From NCBI RefSeq assembly GCF_001976145.1, contig NZ_MOXD01000006.1:248001-312000 (forward strand): a stretch of DNA of 64,000 nucleotides. Reading direction: 5' to 3'. The notes beneath the pieces were generated by a model. It worked only from the letters and a program-made list of their open reading frames with translations. It was not told the DNA's origin and ran no database searches. Positions 55,321-63,841 of this stretch are shown here, in pieces; the stretch's first letter is position 1, and every line of letters begins with the position of its first letter. The stretch comes from Serratia oryzae (GTDB taxonomy: Bacteria; Pseudomonadota; Gammaproteobacteria; Enterobacterales; Enterobacteriaceae). Made by a program: the position numbers and the translations under genes.

Positions 55321-56691
55321 TTAAGGCGTGGCACGCGGCCGCGAATCTTTCATCGGGATACGCCATACCAGCACGGCACCGATAATCAGCAACGCCGAAA
55401 CAAAATACAGCCCGGAGTTGAAACTGCCGGTGACGTCCTTAAACCAGCCGATCAGCAGCGGGCTGACCGCCGAACCGATATTGCCGGTAGCGTTGATCAC
55501 CGCAATCCCTACCGCACGCGCCTCAAAGCTAATCGACTGATCGGGCGTGGTCCAGAAGATCGCCATCGCCGTAAAGGAGCCGACGGATGCCATCACAATC
55601 CCCAGCAGTTGGATCATGCTGTGGTTGGTGGCCGAAGCCAGCAGCCAACCCGCAGCGGCAAACAGGTAGGGCAACGCGGTGTGGTATTTACGCTCCTGCA
55701 ACCGATCCGAACGTTTACTCCACCAAATCATACCGGCGATAGTACAGATCTGCGGGATCGCCGCCAGAATGCCGATGACAATGTTACTGCTGCCCTGATT
55801 AAAGCTTTGCAGGATCTGCGGCGTCCAGATATTGATGGCGCTCAGGGTGTTGGTCAGGCAGAAATAGGCCAACGTATACATCAGCACCACTGGCGTCAGC
55901 ACTTCACGCCACAGGCTGCGCTGCTGCAAAGCCCGATGGCTACTCGGCCCTTCCGGCTGCACCAGTTGCAGTTTATCCGCCTCCATCATCGCCTGCAGGC
56001 TGCTTTTCTCTTCGTCCGTCAGCCATTTGGCTTTGGCTGGCGTATCGTCGAGATAGAACCACACCACCACACCCAGGATCACCGATGGAATGCCTTCCAG
56101 CAGGAACAGCCATTGCCAGCCTTTCAGGTTCATCATGCCGTCCATCGCCAGAATGTAGCCGGACACTAGCGAACCCAACGCCATGGTTACCGGCATGGCA
56201 ATCATAAACAACGCATTGGCACGGGCGCGGTAGAACGCCGGGAACCAGTAGGTGAGATAGACCAGGATCCCCGGCAGGAAGCCCGCCTCGGTGATACCGA
56301 CGATCATCCGCAGGATATACAGGCTGGTTGGCCCGGTGGCGAACATGGTGCAGGTGGAAGCGATGCCCCACAGCACCATAATGGTGGCGATCCAGCGCCG
56401 TGCACCTACCCTGCTCAGCATCATGTTGCTGGGGATGCCGAAAATCACGTAGGTGACATAAAACAGCGTTGCGGCCATGCCGAACATGGTGGAGCTAAGA
56501 CCGAGGTCTTGCTTCATGGTCAAACCGGCAAACCCGATGTTGATGCGGTCAAGAAACGAGAAAACAAACAACACAAATAAGAAAATAATCAGGCGCCGAA
56601 ATAACTTTTTAATCACCGACTGCTCGGTAGCGGTTAACGCTTTATGTTGCTGTGCCGGGTTGAACGGTTTCAGCGAATCGACGTTGCTCAT
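55321..56691 (-). CDS. hpaX: 4-hydroxyphenylacetate permease HpaX (MFS)
   Basis: Twelve-helix carrier of 456 residues of the anion:cation symporter branch. Helix 1 begins FVFSFLDRINIGFAGLTMKQ, the N-terminal D-x-x-N/R signature of this branch, followed by GLSSTMFGMAATLFYVTYVI and SRVGARRWIA. In E. coli HpaX imports 4-hydroxyphenylacetate. Length matches (458). Start ATG 56691 with GGAG nine bases upstream, and eleven bases after hpaI. Confidence 0.92.
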   Translation of the reverse strand: MSNVDSLKPFNPAQQHKALTATEQSVIKKLFRRLIIFLFVLFVFSFLDRINIGFAGLTMKQDLGLSSTMFGMAATLFYVTYVIFGIPSNMMLSRVGARRWIATIMVLWGIASTCTMFATGPTSLYILRMIVGITEAGFLPGILVYLTYWFPAFYRARANALFMIAMPVTMALGSLVSGYILAMDGMMNLKGWQWLFLLEGIPSVILGVVVWFYLDDTPAKAKWLTDEEKSSLQAMMEADKLQLVQPEGPSSHRALQQRSLWREVLTPVVLMYTLAYFCLTNTLSAINIWTPQILQSFNQGSSNIVIGILAAIPQICTIAGMIWWSKRSDRLQERKYHTALPYLFAAAGWLLASATNHSMIQLLGIVMASVGSFTAMAIFWTTPDQSISFEARAVGIAVINATGNIGSAVSPLLIGWFKDVTGSFNSGLYFVSALLIIGAVLVWRIPMKDSRPRATP

Positions 56692-56702
56692 AGTGACTCC
56701 GA

Positions 56703-57497
56703 TTAGTAGACGCCCGGGGATTGCTCTGCCGGTTTGCCACGCTTGAATTGACTTGCCAAGGATTCAGCCGCCCGCGCCAGCAGAGTGGTATCCACCCCAA
56801 CGGCAACGAACAGCGCGCCAGACTCCAGATAATGCCGCGCCAGTTCCCTCTGAGCAGTCAGAATGCCAGGAGCTTTGCCAGCAGCGCTGATGCGTGCGAT
56901 GGCATCATCAATGGTGCGTTGCACTTCCGGGTGCTGCGGATTGCCCGCAAACCCCATATCGGCACTGAGATCCGCCGGGCCGATAAACACACCGTCCACG
57001 CCTTCCACCTGCAAAATGGCATCCAAATTGCTCACCGCTTCACGGGTTTCGATCTGCACCAGTACGCACATCTGGCTGTCGGCCTGCTGCAGATAGTTAG
57101 GCACCCGGTTCCAGCGTGATGCTCGAGCCAGCGCACTGCCCACGCCACGGATACCGTGTGGCGGATAGCGGGTGGCGCGCACTGCTGCCAGTGCCTGTTC
57201 AGCGTTCTGGATCATTGGGATCAGCAAGGTTTGTGCCCCCACGTCCAGCAGTTGTTTGATCAGCACCGCATCGTTCCAGGCCGGGCGCACCACCGGATGG
57301 CTGGGATAAGGTGCCACTGCCTGCAGTTGGCTAAGCACCGTCTGCACGTTGTTCGGTGCGTGTTCACCGTCGATCAGCAGCCAGTCGAACCCGGCTCCGG
57401 CCAGCAGTTCGGCGCTGTAGCTGCTGCATAGCCCTAGCCACAGGCCGATCTGCGGGCGTTTGTCCCGCAAGGCCTGTTTAAATTGGTTAGTTAGCAT
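56703..57497 (-). CDS. hpaI: 4-hydroxy-2-oxoheptane-1,7-dioate aldolase HpaI
   Basis: Class II metal-dependent aldolase of 264 residues that splits the C7 intermediate into pyruvate and succinate semialdehyde, the last ring-derived step. [20 protein letters not shown] (with the catalytic His), [14 protein letters not shown] and [13 protein letters not shown] (metal and substrate site) are diagnostic. I start at the ATG ending at 57497 because GGAG lies six bases upstream and the length fits E. coli (262). The frame stays open far upstream, to 57743, only because the 78-base tandem repeats there are a multiple of three. That extension is artefactual. Confidence 0.95.
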   Translation of the reverse strand: MLTNQFKQALRDKRPQIGLWLGLCSSYSAELLAGAGFDWLLIDGEHAPNNVQTVLSQLQAVAPYPSHPVVRPAWNDAVLIKQLLDVGAQTLLIPMIQNAEQALAAVRATRYPPHGIRGVGSALARASRWNRVPNYLQQADSQMCVLVQIETREAVSNLDAILQVEGVDGVFIGPADLSADMGFAGNPQHPEVQRTIDDAIARISAAGKAPGILTAQRELARHYLESGALFVAVGVDTTLLARAAESLASQFKRGKPAEQSPGVY

Positions 57498-57518
57498 TGT
57501 GTTCTCCATTAGGTATTT

Positions 57519-57800
57519 CCCCCTCACCCCAACCCTCTCCCTCAGGGAGAGGGAGCAATCGCTGCTCTTGATTAGCCTTTGCACCACCGCCCCAACGAAC
57601 TCGATCCGTCCCCTCTCCCTCAGGGAGAGGGAGCAATCGCTGCTCTTGATTAGCCTTTGCACCACCGCCCCAACGAACTCGATCCGTCCCCTCTCCCTCG
57701 GGGAGAGGGAGCAATCGGCGCACTTGATTAGCCTCTGCACCACCGCCCCAACGAACTCGATCCGTCCCCTCTCCCTCGGGGAGAGGGTCAGGGTGAGGGG
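57519..57800. repeat. 78-bp tandem repeat array with palindromes between hpaH and hpaI
   Basis: Four copies of the palindrome CCCTCTCCCTC-GGGAGAGGG (variable centre) at a period of exactly 78 bases (57541, 57619, 57697, 57775). The first two full units are identical and the third differs at five positions. The array is flanked by CCCCCTCACCCCAA on the left and its near-complement GGGTGAGGGGG on the right, as if a single palindromic element had been expanded internally. It stands in the 309-base space between two hpa genes transcribed in the same direction. The same palindrome family is at 37147 and 60032. Confidence 0.9.
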
Positions 57801-57806
57801 GAGCGA

Positions 57807-58610
57807 TCAGACAAACCTGCAGCTGATGCAGCCCATTGGGCCGTAATCCGCATGGAAAGTGTCGCCACGGCGCGCGGGCACCGGCCGGGTGAAAGAGCCC
57901 CCAAGAATGATCTGTCCGGCCTGCAGTTCCACGTCATACGGGAACAGCTTATTCGCCAGCCACGCCACGCCGTTGGCCGGGTGATTCAGCACCGCCGCCG
58001 CCACGCCAGACTCTTCAATCACCCCGTTGCGATACAGCAACGCACTGATCCAGCGCAGATCCAGCGCGTCCGGCTTGATCGGCCGCCCGCCCATCACCAC
58101 ACCGGCATTGGCGGCATTGTCAGAGATGGTGTCGAACACCTTGCGGGGCCGCTGGGTTTGCGGATCGACGTTGTGACTGCGCGCATCGATAATCTCCAGC
58201 GCCGGGATCACATAGTCGGTGGCGTTATACACATCAAACAGCGTGCAGTTCGGCCCGCGCAGCGGTTTCGCCAGCACAAACGCCAGTTCCACTTCCACGC
58301 GCGGCACAATGAAGCGATCGAAAGGAATGTCGCTGCCGTCGTTGAAGAACATGTCGTCCAGCAGCGCACCGTAGTCCGGCTCGGTGATCTGCGAACTCAT
58401 CTGCATGGCGCGCGACGTCAGGCCGATCTTGTGGCCTTTCAAGGTGCGCCCTTCGGCGATCTTCAGCTCAACCCATTGGCGCTGGATGGCATAGGCATCT
58501 TCGATGGTGATCTCCGGGTGATCCAGCGACAGCGCACGGATCTGCTCCCGATTCTTTTCCGCCTGATGCAGGCGCTGCACGGCTCGGCTCAGTACGTCTT
58601 TATCCAGCAT
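57807..58610 (-). CDS. hpaH: 2-oxo-hept-4-ene-1,7-dioate hydratase HpaH
   Basis: Hydratase of 267 residues that adds water to the product of HpaG in homoprotocatechuate breakdown. It belongs to the 4-oxalocrotonate decarboxylase/hydratase family. [20 protein letters not shown] and [14 protein letters not shown] contain the metal-binding residues. [12 protein letters not shown] and [19 protein letters not shown]-type segments follow. Length equals E. coli HpaH. Start ATG at 58610 after GGAAGGG. The stop is seven bases from the tandem array. Confidence 0.95.
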   Translation of the reverse strand: MLDKDVLSRAVQRLHQAEKNREQIRALSLDHPEITIEDAYAIQRQWVELKIAEGRTLKGHKIGLTSRAMQMSSQITEPDYGALLDDMFFNDGSDIPFDRFIVPRVEVELAFVLAKPLRGPNCTLFDVYNATDYVIPALEIIDARSHNVDPQTQRPRKVFDTISDNAANAGVVMGGRPIKPDALDLRWISALLYRNGVIEESGVAAAVLNHPANGVAWLANKLFPYDVELQAGQIILGGSFTRPVPARRGDTFHADYGPMGCISCRFV

Positions 58611-58629
58611 GGATGGCCCTTCCTCTTCT

Positions 58630-59016
58630 TCAGTTTTTACTAAACAGCGCGTGGACGTTGTTCTGCTTGTAATTCAGCACCGGATCCAGCTCTTCCAAGG
58701 TGAAAGAGAGCGCCAGATAGCGCTTGGCCATCAGCGCGGCGAAGTGATCCTTGATCAGGATGAACAGCATTTCTGCCACCTGTTGGCGGCTTTCCAGGCT
58801 GCGGCCATGGCCGATCTTCAGCGTCATATGCACAAAGGCATAGTTCTGCTTGCCGTCAGCCATCTGCCAGGTATCCAGCCAGATGGCGCGGCTGCGGATG
58901 CCCGCCAGCGGGAAAATGCCGGTTTCTGCCAGCGCGTGATGCACCTTGGCAAACAGCGCGGGCAAATCCGCCTCCCGGCGGATGTTGTCAGTACATTCAG
59001 CATAAAAGTGGGGCAT
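58630..59016 (-). CDS. hpaF: 5-carboxymethyl-2-hydroxymuconate isomerase HpaF
   Basis: Small isomerase of 128 residues, a tautomerase-superfamily trimer with an N-terminal catalytic proline in family members. Here [20 protein letters not shown] has proline at position 2. [20 protein letters not shown] and [20 protein letters not shown] are conserved. E. coli HpaF has 126 residues. Start ATG 59016 with GAGGTG upstream. It is eight bases after hpaD and 19 before hpaH, so cotranscribed. Confidence 0.95.
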   Translation of the reverse strand: MPHFYAECTDNIRREADLPALFAKVHHALAETGIFPLAGIRSRAIWLDTWQMADGKQNYAFVHMTLKIGHGRSLESRQQVAEMLFILIKDHFAALMAKRYLALSFTLEELDPVLNYKQNNVHALFSKN

Positions 59017-59024
59017 CAGGCACC

Positions 59025-59882
59025 TCAGGCTTCAGCAGGGAGTGGGAATACGGCATTCACCTGCCCGGTACCAGAGCTGGCAAACAGCGGGGTGACAAAC
59101 TCCACCTCGCCTGCGTACTTATCCCAGCCCAACAGGCCGAGCAGCATCACGGTGTCGTGCATGTTGCCTTCGCCATAGCAGTAGTTGGCGTACTCCGGCA
59201 GCATTTCGCAGAACTCGCTGAAGCGCCCGGCTTTCCACAGTTGCACCACGCGTTCGTCCATCTGCTGATCGAACTGGCGGGTGTAGCTGTTCATGCCTTG
59301 TTCGGCGCGCTGATCGTCGATAAAGCGGTGTGACAGCGAGCCGCTGGCCAGTACCGCCACGGTGCCGTCGTATTTCTCGATCGCGGTTTTGATCGCTTCG
59401 CCCATGCGGCGGCTGTCGGCAAAGTCATGCACGGTGCAGAAGGCAGAAATGGACACCACCTTGAAGTGCCGATCGCTGTTCATGTAACGCATCGGCACCA
59501 GCGTGCCGTATTCCAGCTCCAGGCTTGGGATCTCGTGCGCCTTGGCGCGCACCCCGAGCTTGCAGGCTTCTTCGGCGATCAGGTGGCCCAGCTCCGGGTT
59601 ACCGTCGTACTCATAATCCATATCGCGAATGAAGTGCGGCAGTTCGTTGCTGGTATAGACCCCTTTAAAGTGCGAGGTGCAGTTGATGTGGTAGGCGCTG
59701 TTCACCAGCCAGTGGGTGTCGAACACGATAATGGTGTCAACGCCCAGCTCACGGCAGCGCGCGCCGATCTCTTTATGGCCGGCGATCGCCGCCTGGCGGC
59801 AACCGTGGTGCTTGCCCGGCAGCTCAGACAGATACATGGAAGGAACGTGTGTGATCTTTGCGGCTAATGCTAACTTACCCAT
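59025..59882 (-). CDS. hpaD: homoprotocatechuate 2,3-dioxygenase HpaD
   Basis: Extradiol ring-cleavage dioxygenase of 285 residues, LigB-type (type III), using Fe2+. It opens 3,4-dihydroxyphenylacetate to 5-carboxymethyl-2-hydroxymuconate semialdehyde. MYLSELPGKHHGCRQAAIAG and IIVFDTHWLVNSAYHINC carry the metal ligands near the N-terminus. VLASGSLSHRFIDDQRAEQG is near the centre. Length compares with E. coli HpaD/HpcB (283). It is separated from hpaE by 322 bases with palindromic repeats. Confidence 0.95.
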   Translation of the reverse strand: MGKLALAAKITHVPSMYLSELPGKHHGCRQAAIAGHKEIGARCRELGVDTIIVFDTHWLVNSAYHINCTSHFKGVYTSNELPHFIRDMDYEYDGNPELGHLIAEEACKLGVRAKAHEIPSLELEYGTLVPMRYMNSDRHFKVVSISAFCTVHDFADSRRMGEAIKTAIEKYDGTVAVLASGSLSHRFIDDQRAEQGMNSYTRQFDQQMDERVVQLWKAGRFSEFCEMLPEYANYCYGEGNMHDTVMLLGLLGWDKYAGEVEFVTPLFASSGTGQVNAVFPLPAEA

Positions 59883-60031
59883 ATCGATATCCTCACTTGA
59901 AAACTTATCGGGTTTTCATAGTCAAAGCCCACACGGAACCGTAGAAAGTAGGGGTATTGGGGCCGGTCAGGCTAATGCTGGTCAGTTAAGCGCAAAGCTG
60001 CATAATAATGCATCAATGGCTCAAGGCATCG

Positions 60032-60120
60032 CCCCCTCTCCCTGTGGGAGAGGGCCGGGGTGAGGGGCAAGTCGTGCGGTGATTGTCCCCTCACCCTAAC
60101 CCTCTCCCCAAGGGAGAGGG
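60032..60120. repeat. pair of CCCTCTCC-type palindromes between hpaE and hpaD
   Basis: CCCCCTCTCCCTGTGGGAGAGGG followed by CCGGGGTGAGGGG, a 25-base spacer, then CCCCTCACCCTAACCCTCTCC and its complement AAGGGAGAGGG. The two units are inverted with respect to each other, so the whole can fold back. It occupies the middle of the 322-base gap 59883-60204. The remainder of that gap shows no gene. Confidence 0.85.
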
Positions 60121-60204
60121 AACTGGTTAGCCTTAACTGATGAGAATTAGCCGGTCAGGCCCTCATTTATCGGTATCCGGTTCCGCCTGTGGGGGAAATG
60201 TCTG

Positions 60205-61659
60205 TTACACCCCCCAGCGTGGGATCGGGTGATCCCCCATGGAGATACAGACGTTTTTCATTTCGGCAAACACTTCAAAGCTGTACTCGCCCCCTTCGCG
60301 GCCGGTGCCGGAGGCTTTCACCCCGCCAAACGGCTGACGCAGGTCACGGACGTTCTGGGTGTTGACGAACACCATACCGGCCTCAATATTGCGGGCCAGA
60401 CGCAGCACCTTGCTCACATCCTGCGTCCAGATGTACGACGCCAGGCCGTACTCCACGTCGTTGGCCATGCGCAGGCCGTCTTCTTCGGATTTGAACGGCA
60501 GCAGGCAGGCCACCGGCCCGAAAATCTCCTCCTGCGCAACGCGCATACGGTTGTCGACATCCGCCAGCACCGTTGGGCGTAGGAAGTTGCCGTGGCTCAG
60601 GCCCGCCGGTTTGTCCGGGCCGCCCGCCAGCAGGGTTGCCCCCTCTTCGATGCCCAGGCGGATATAGCCAGACACTTTCTCCCAGTGCTGCGGGCTGATC
60701 AGCGCCCCCACCTGGGTGTTTGGATCCTGCGGATCGCCCACGCGCAGGCGGTTGGCACGCTCGGCAAAGCGTTTGACGAATTCCGGGTAGATGCTTTCCT
60801 GAATAAAGATGCGTGAACCGGCGGTGCAGCGCTCACCGTTGATTGAGAAGATGGTGAACAGCGCGGCGTCCAACGCGCGCTCAATGTCGGCATCTTCAAA
60901 AATCAGCACCGGCGATTTACCCCCCAGCTCCATCGAGAATTTCTTCAGCCCGGCGCTTTCAATAATGCGGCGACCGGTAGCCGTACCGCCGGTGAACGAC
61001 ACCGCGCGCACGTCTTTATGACGCACCAGCGCATCTCCTGCGCTAGCACCGTAGCCCTGCACCACGTTCAGCACCCCAGCCGGAATACCGGCCTCCAGCG
61101 CCAGTTCGCCCAGACGATCGGCGGTCAGCGGCGACAGCTCGGACATTTTTAGCACTGCGGTGTTGCCCAACGCCAGGCAAGGCGCGGTCTTCCAGGTGGC
61201 GGTCATGAACGGCACGTTCCATGGCGACACCAGCGCACACACCCCTACCGGCTGGATCAGCGTGTAGTTGAGCATCTTGTCGTCCACCGGGTAGGTGCGG
61301 CCGTTCATCTGCTGACAGATTTCGGCAAAGAACTCAAAGTTATGTGAAGCACGCGGGATCAGCACGTTTTTGGTCTGGTGGATCGGCAAACCGGTGTCGG
61401 CGGTTTCCATCTCGGCAATCTGCGGCACGTTTTGGTCGATCAGTTCCCCCAGGCGGCGCATCAGGCGCGCGCGCTCTTTCATCGGCGTATTGGCCCACTT
61501 CGGGAAAGCCTCTTTGGCGGCAGCTACCGCCTGATCGATCTCCAACTGGCCGCCGGAGGCCACTTCCGCCAGCACTTCACCGTTAGCCGGGTTAGTGGTG
61601 GTGAAATACTCTTTACTGGCGACGTTTTTACCGTTGATCCAATGGTTGATGGTTTTCAT
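60205..61659 (-). CDS. hpaE: 5-carboxymethyl-2-hydroxymuconate semialdehyde dehydrogenase HpaE
   Basis: NAD-dependent aldehyde dehydrogenase of 484 residues that oxidises the ring-cleavage semialdehyde to the tricarboxylate. The general base is in FSMELGGKSPVLIFEDADIE, the nucleophilic cysteine in INGERCTAGSRIF, and cofactor residues in VSPWNVPFMTATWKTAPCLA. E. coli HpaE has 488 residues. The ATG at 61659 overlaps the hpaG2 stop by four bases (ATGA), with GGAG upstream. Confidence 0.96.
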   Translation of the reverse strand: MKTINHWINGKNVASKEYFTTTNPANGEVLAEVASGGQLEIDQAVAAAKEAFPKWANTPMKERARLMRRLGELIDQNVPQIAEMETADTGLPIHQTKNVLIPRASHNFEFFAEICQQMNGRTYPVDDKMLNYTLIQPVGVCALVSPWNVPFMTATWKTAPCLALGNTAVLKMSELSPLTADRLGELALEAGIPAGVLNVVQGYGASAGDALVRHKDVRAVSFTGGTATGRRIIESAGLKKFSMELGGKSPVLIFEDADIERALDAALFTIFSINGERCTAGSRIFIQESIYPEFVKRFAERANRLRVGDPQDPNTQVGALISPQHWEKVSGYIRLGIEEGATLLAGGPDKPAGLSHGNFLRPTVLADVDNRMRVAQEEIFGPVACLLPFKSEEDGLRMANDVEYGLASYIWTQDVSKVLRLARNIEAGMVFVNTQNVRDLRQPFGGVKASGTGREGGEYSFEVFAEMKNVCISMGDHPIPRWGV

Positions 61660-62420
61660 CGCAGGCTCTCCTCGTACTCTTTTTCACTGATAATGTGGTT
61701 GACCAAGCGGCCAATGCCTTCAATCTCCACCACCACTTCGTCGCCCGGTTGCACATCGGCCAAGCCTTTCGGCGTGCCGGTGGCGATCATGTCGCCCGGC
61801 TGCAGCGTCATAAATTCGCTCAGGTAAGCAATCAGGAAGGGGATGTCGAAGATCATATCGGCGGTGGTGCCGCGCTGGCGCAATTCGCCGTTGACGTAGG
61901 TGCTGAGCACCAGGTTGTGCGGATCGTTAACATCGTCACGATCGACAATGTAGGGGCCGATCGGCGTCAGGGTGTCGCGGCTTTTTACCCGCAGATTGGG
62001 CCGGTAGTAGTTTTCCAGGTAATCGCGGATCGCGTAGTCGTTACACAGGGTGTAGCCGGCCACGTACTCCAGCGCCTGTTCGCGGCTGACGTTGCGCGCG
62101 GTTTTACCGATCACCGCCACCAGCTCGGCTTCGTAATGCATATAGTCGACGCCCGCCGGGCGCACCGATACCTGGCGGTGGCCGGTCAGAGTGTTGGGCC
62201 CTTTCAGGAATACCAGGGGTTCCTCTGGCGCTTTAAATTCCAGCTCACTGGCGTGGTCGGCATAGTTCAGGCCGAGGGCAAACACCGTACCTTCCGCAGG
62301 CGGTAGCCACTCGACGTCGTATTCATCTAGCTTGCTGCCGTCCGGTAGCGTGACCTGTAAGTGCTCATCAACGGTGACGTTAACAATCTGGCCATGATGG
62401 CGGATACGAGCATGTTTCAT
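61656..62420 (-). CDS. hpaG2: HpaG2: C-terminal-type subunit of the homoprotocatechuate isomerase/decarboxylase
   Basis: Fumarylacetoacetate-hydrolase-fold enzyme of 254 residues. It matches the C-terminal half of E. coli HpaG, with metal residues in HYEAELVAVIGKTARNVSRE and the ends VEIEGIGRLVNHI. ALGLNYADHASELEF and PGDMIATGTPKGLADVQPGD are family motifs. In E. coli both halves are one 429-residue protein with decarboxylase and isomerase activity. Here they are separate genes two bases apart. Start ATG at 62420 with GTAGGAG inside hpaG1. Confidence 0.92.
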   Translation of the reverse strand: MKHARIRHHGQIVNVTVDEHLQVTLPDGSKLDEYDVEWLPPAEGTVFALGLNYADHASELEFKAPEEPLVFLKGPNTLTGHRQVSVRPAGVDYMHYEAELVAVIGKTARNVSREQALEYVAGYTLCNDYAIRDYLENYYRPNLRVKSRDTLTPIGPYIVDRDDVNDPHNLVLSTYVNGELRQRGTTADMIFDIPFLIAYLSEFMTLQPGDMIATGTPKGLADVQPGDEVVVEIEGIGRLVNHIISEKEYEESLR

Positions 62421-62422
62421 GA

Positions 62423-63055
62423 TTATTCTCCTACCTGCATCACGCGGTTAGTCAGGGCTGGTAAAGCTGAACCTACGGCACGCACCGTCACCCGATCGCC
62501 CGGTTTGATTTCCACCCGCTGGTGCGGCGTGCCAATCAGCACTGCATCACCCGGCTGCAGGGTAATGAAATCACTGATGGCGGCGATCAGTTCCGGCACC
62601 GAACGCACCAGATCGGCAGTTGACCAGCGATCCTGCTCGACCCCGTTGATTTCGGTAACGATCTCCAGGCGATCCACATTGTTCAACGGCACCACTTCGC
62701 CGAGCGGGCAAAAACCGTCGCGGCATTTAGCTTTGATCGCCGGGCGGTAAAAGCTGGTTTCCGGCAGGCTGACGTCGTTCGCCAGCGCATAACCGGCAAC
62801 ATAATCAGCCACCTTCGCCACCGGCACCTTACGCGCGGTGGTACCGATCACCACCGCCAAGGTCGCCCCACTCTGCACGGTTTCACCGGCCGGGAAGGGA
62901 ATGCTGCCGCCGTTGATAAGATGGGTGTTGCGAGGTTTGATAAACCACACCGGCGTCTTCGGCGGGGTTTGATACGGGGCCGAGCGAAACGCCTGATCCC
63001 AGGCATCAAGCTGGCTGCGGTGATTCAGTGCAACGGAAAATACGGTGCCTTTCAT
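62423..63055 (-). CDS. hpaG1: HpaG1: N-terminal-type subunit of the homoprotocatechuate isomerase/decarboxylase
   Basis: Fumarylacetoacetate-hydrolase-fold protein of 210 residues, matching the N-terminal half of E. coli HpaG. It starts MKGTVFSVALNHRSQLDAWD and has PVWFIKPRNTHLINGGSIPF, LPETSFYRPAIKAKCRDGFC and PGDAVLIGTPHQRVEIKPGD. I choose the ATG ending at 63055 because AAGGAG stands five bases before it. The frame to 63085 adds ten residues. First gene of the hpa operon, behind a palindromic operator. Confidence 0.92.
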   Translation of the reverse strand: MKGTVFSVALNHRSQLDAWDQAFRSAPYQTPPKTPVWFIKPRNTHLINGGSIPFPAGETVQSGATLAVVIGTTARKVPVAKVADYVAGYALANDVSLPETSFYRPAIKAKCRDGFCPLGEVVPLNNVDRLEIVTEINGVEQDRWSTADLVRSVPELIAAISDFITLQPGDAVLIGTPHQRVEIKPGDRVTVRAVGSALPALTNRVMQVGE

Positions 63056-63092
63056 AGAGACTCCTTCAAGGGCAAAACTGCGCAATCACTAT

Positions 63093-63110
63093 TCATTAAT
63101 ATATTAATGA
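63093..63110 (-). promoter_or_regulatory. candidate HpaR operator
   Basis: TCATTAATATATTAATGA is a perfect 18-base palindrome, the size and AT-rich form expected for a MarR-family dimer. It lies 38 bases before hpaG1 and at the transcript start predicted from the -10 element at 63116-63121. Confidence 0.7.
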
Positions 63111-63115
63111 TTACT

Positions 63116-63174
63116 TTTATACGCTGTTCAGCTTTTACGCAACGCGGTTAATTTAATTTGTGATCGCGATAACA
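63116..63174 (-). promoter_or_regulatory. hpaG1 promoter with CRP-like site
   Basis: Minus strand TATAAA at 63121-63116 is a good -10. TTGCGT at 63142-63137 is a weaker -35 with 15-base spacing. Upstream, TGTGATCGCGATAACA (63159-63174) fits the CRP consensus at nine of ten positions. In E. coli W the meta-operon promoter is known to need CRP and to be repressed by HpaR. Confidence 0.55.
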
Positions 63175-63354
63175 AAATATTCACAAAGAAAAAACATTGC
63201 TGCTATTATTCAATTCGTTAACCTTTTTCAGCGCCTTTCTTCACCGCCGCCGGTACTTTTGCTTTCTTCGGCGTAAGAAAATTAGCTACTATTAAGTTAT
63301 TAACAAAACTATCTCCTTCAACAGCAGAACGTATTGAAAGTAAAGGCCATACAC

Positions 63355-63804
63355 ATGCATGAATCGCTGACCATCGCCCTGTTGCAGGCGCGTGAAACCG
63401 CCATGGGGTTCTTCCGCCCGATCCTGAAAAGCCATAACCTGACGGAGCAGCAGTGGCGTATCATTCGCGTATTGGCCAAGAGCCGTTCGATTGAATTTCA
63501 CGAATTAGCCGCGGCAACCTGCATTCTGCGCCCTAGCCTGACCGGCATTCTGTCGCGCATGGAGCGGGATAAACTGATCTTCCGTCTCAAACCGGTTAAC
63601 GATCAGCGCAAACTGTATGTCTCGCTGACCCAGCAAGGCCAGGAGCTGTATGAGTTGGCGCGTCATCAGGTAGAACAGGGTTATCAGGAGATCGAAGCGG
63701 CGTTTTCACGCCAGAAGATGGAGCAATTGATGGGATTGCTGGATGAGTTGATCAAGCTCGGCGATCAACAGCCAGACAATCTGGCCGTTGATGCCAACGA
63801 GTAA
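63355..63804 (+). CDS. hpaR: homoprotocatechuate degradation operon repressor HpaR (MarR family)
   Basis: MarR-type regulator of 149 residues. The winged helix has HNLTEQQWRIIRVLAKSRSI, FHELAAATCILRPSLTGILS (recognition helix) and the wing RLKPVNDQRKLYVSLTQQG. Start MHESLTIALLQARE is nearly that of E. coli HpaR (148). I use the ATG at 63355. A TTG at 63334 would add seven residues. Divergent from hpaG1, whose operator it should bind. Aromatic intermediates relieve repression in E. coli. Confidence 0.95.
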   Translation: MHESLTIALLQARETAMGFFRPILKSHNLTEQQWRIIRVLAKSRSIEFHELAAATCILRPSLTGILSRMERDKLIFRLKPVNDQRKLYVSLTQQGQELYELARHQVEQGYQEIEAAFSRQKMEQLMGLLDELIKLGDQQPDNLAVDANE

Positions 63805-63841
63805 GCACTCGAACCCGACGTAAAGCCGGTAACCTATTCTC

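Noticed and set aside
57498-57743. 82-residue N-terminal extension of HpaI with 26-residue repeats
   Set aside because: It is the translation of the 78-base non-coding array. The ATG at 57497 has a good ribosome site and gives the normal HpaI length.
57519-57800. CRISPR array
   Set aside because: The repeats are contiguous 78-base units with no unique spacers and no cas genes nearby. The palindromes belong to a REP-like family.
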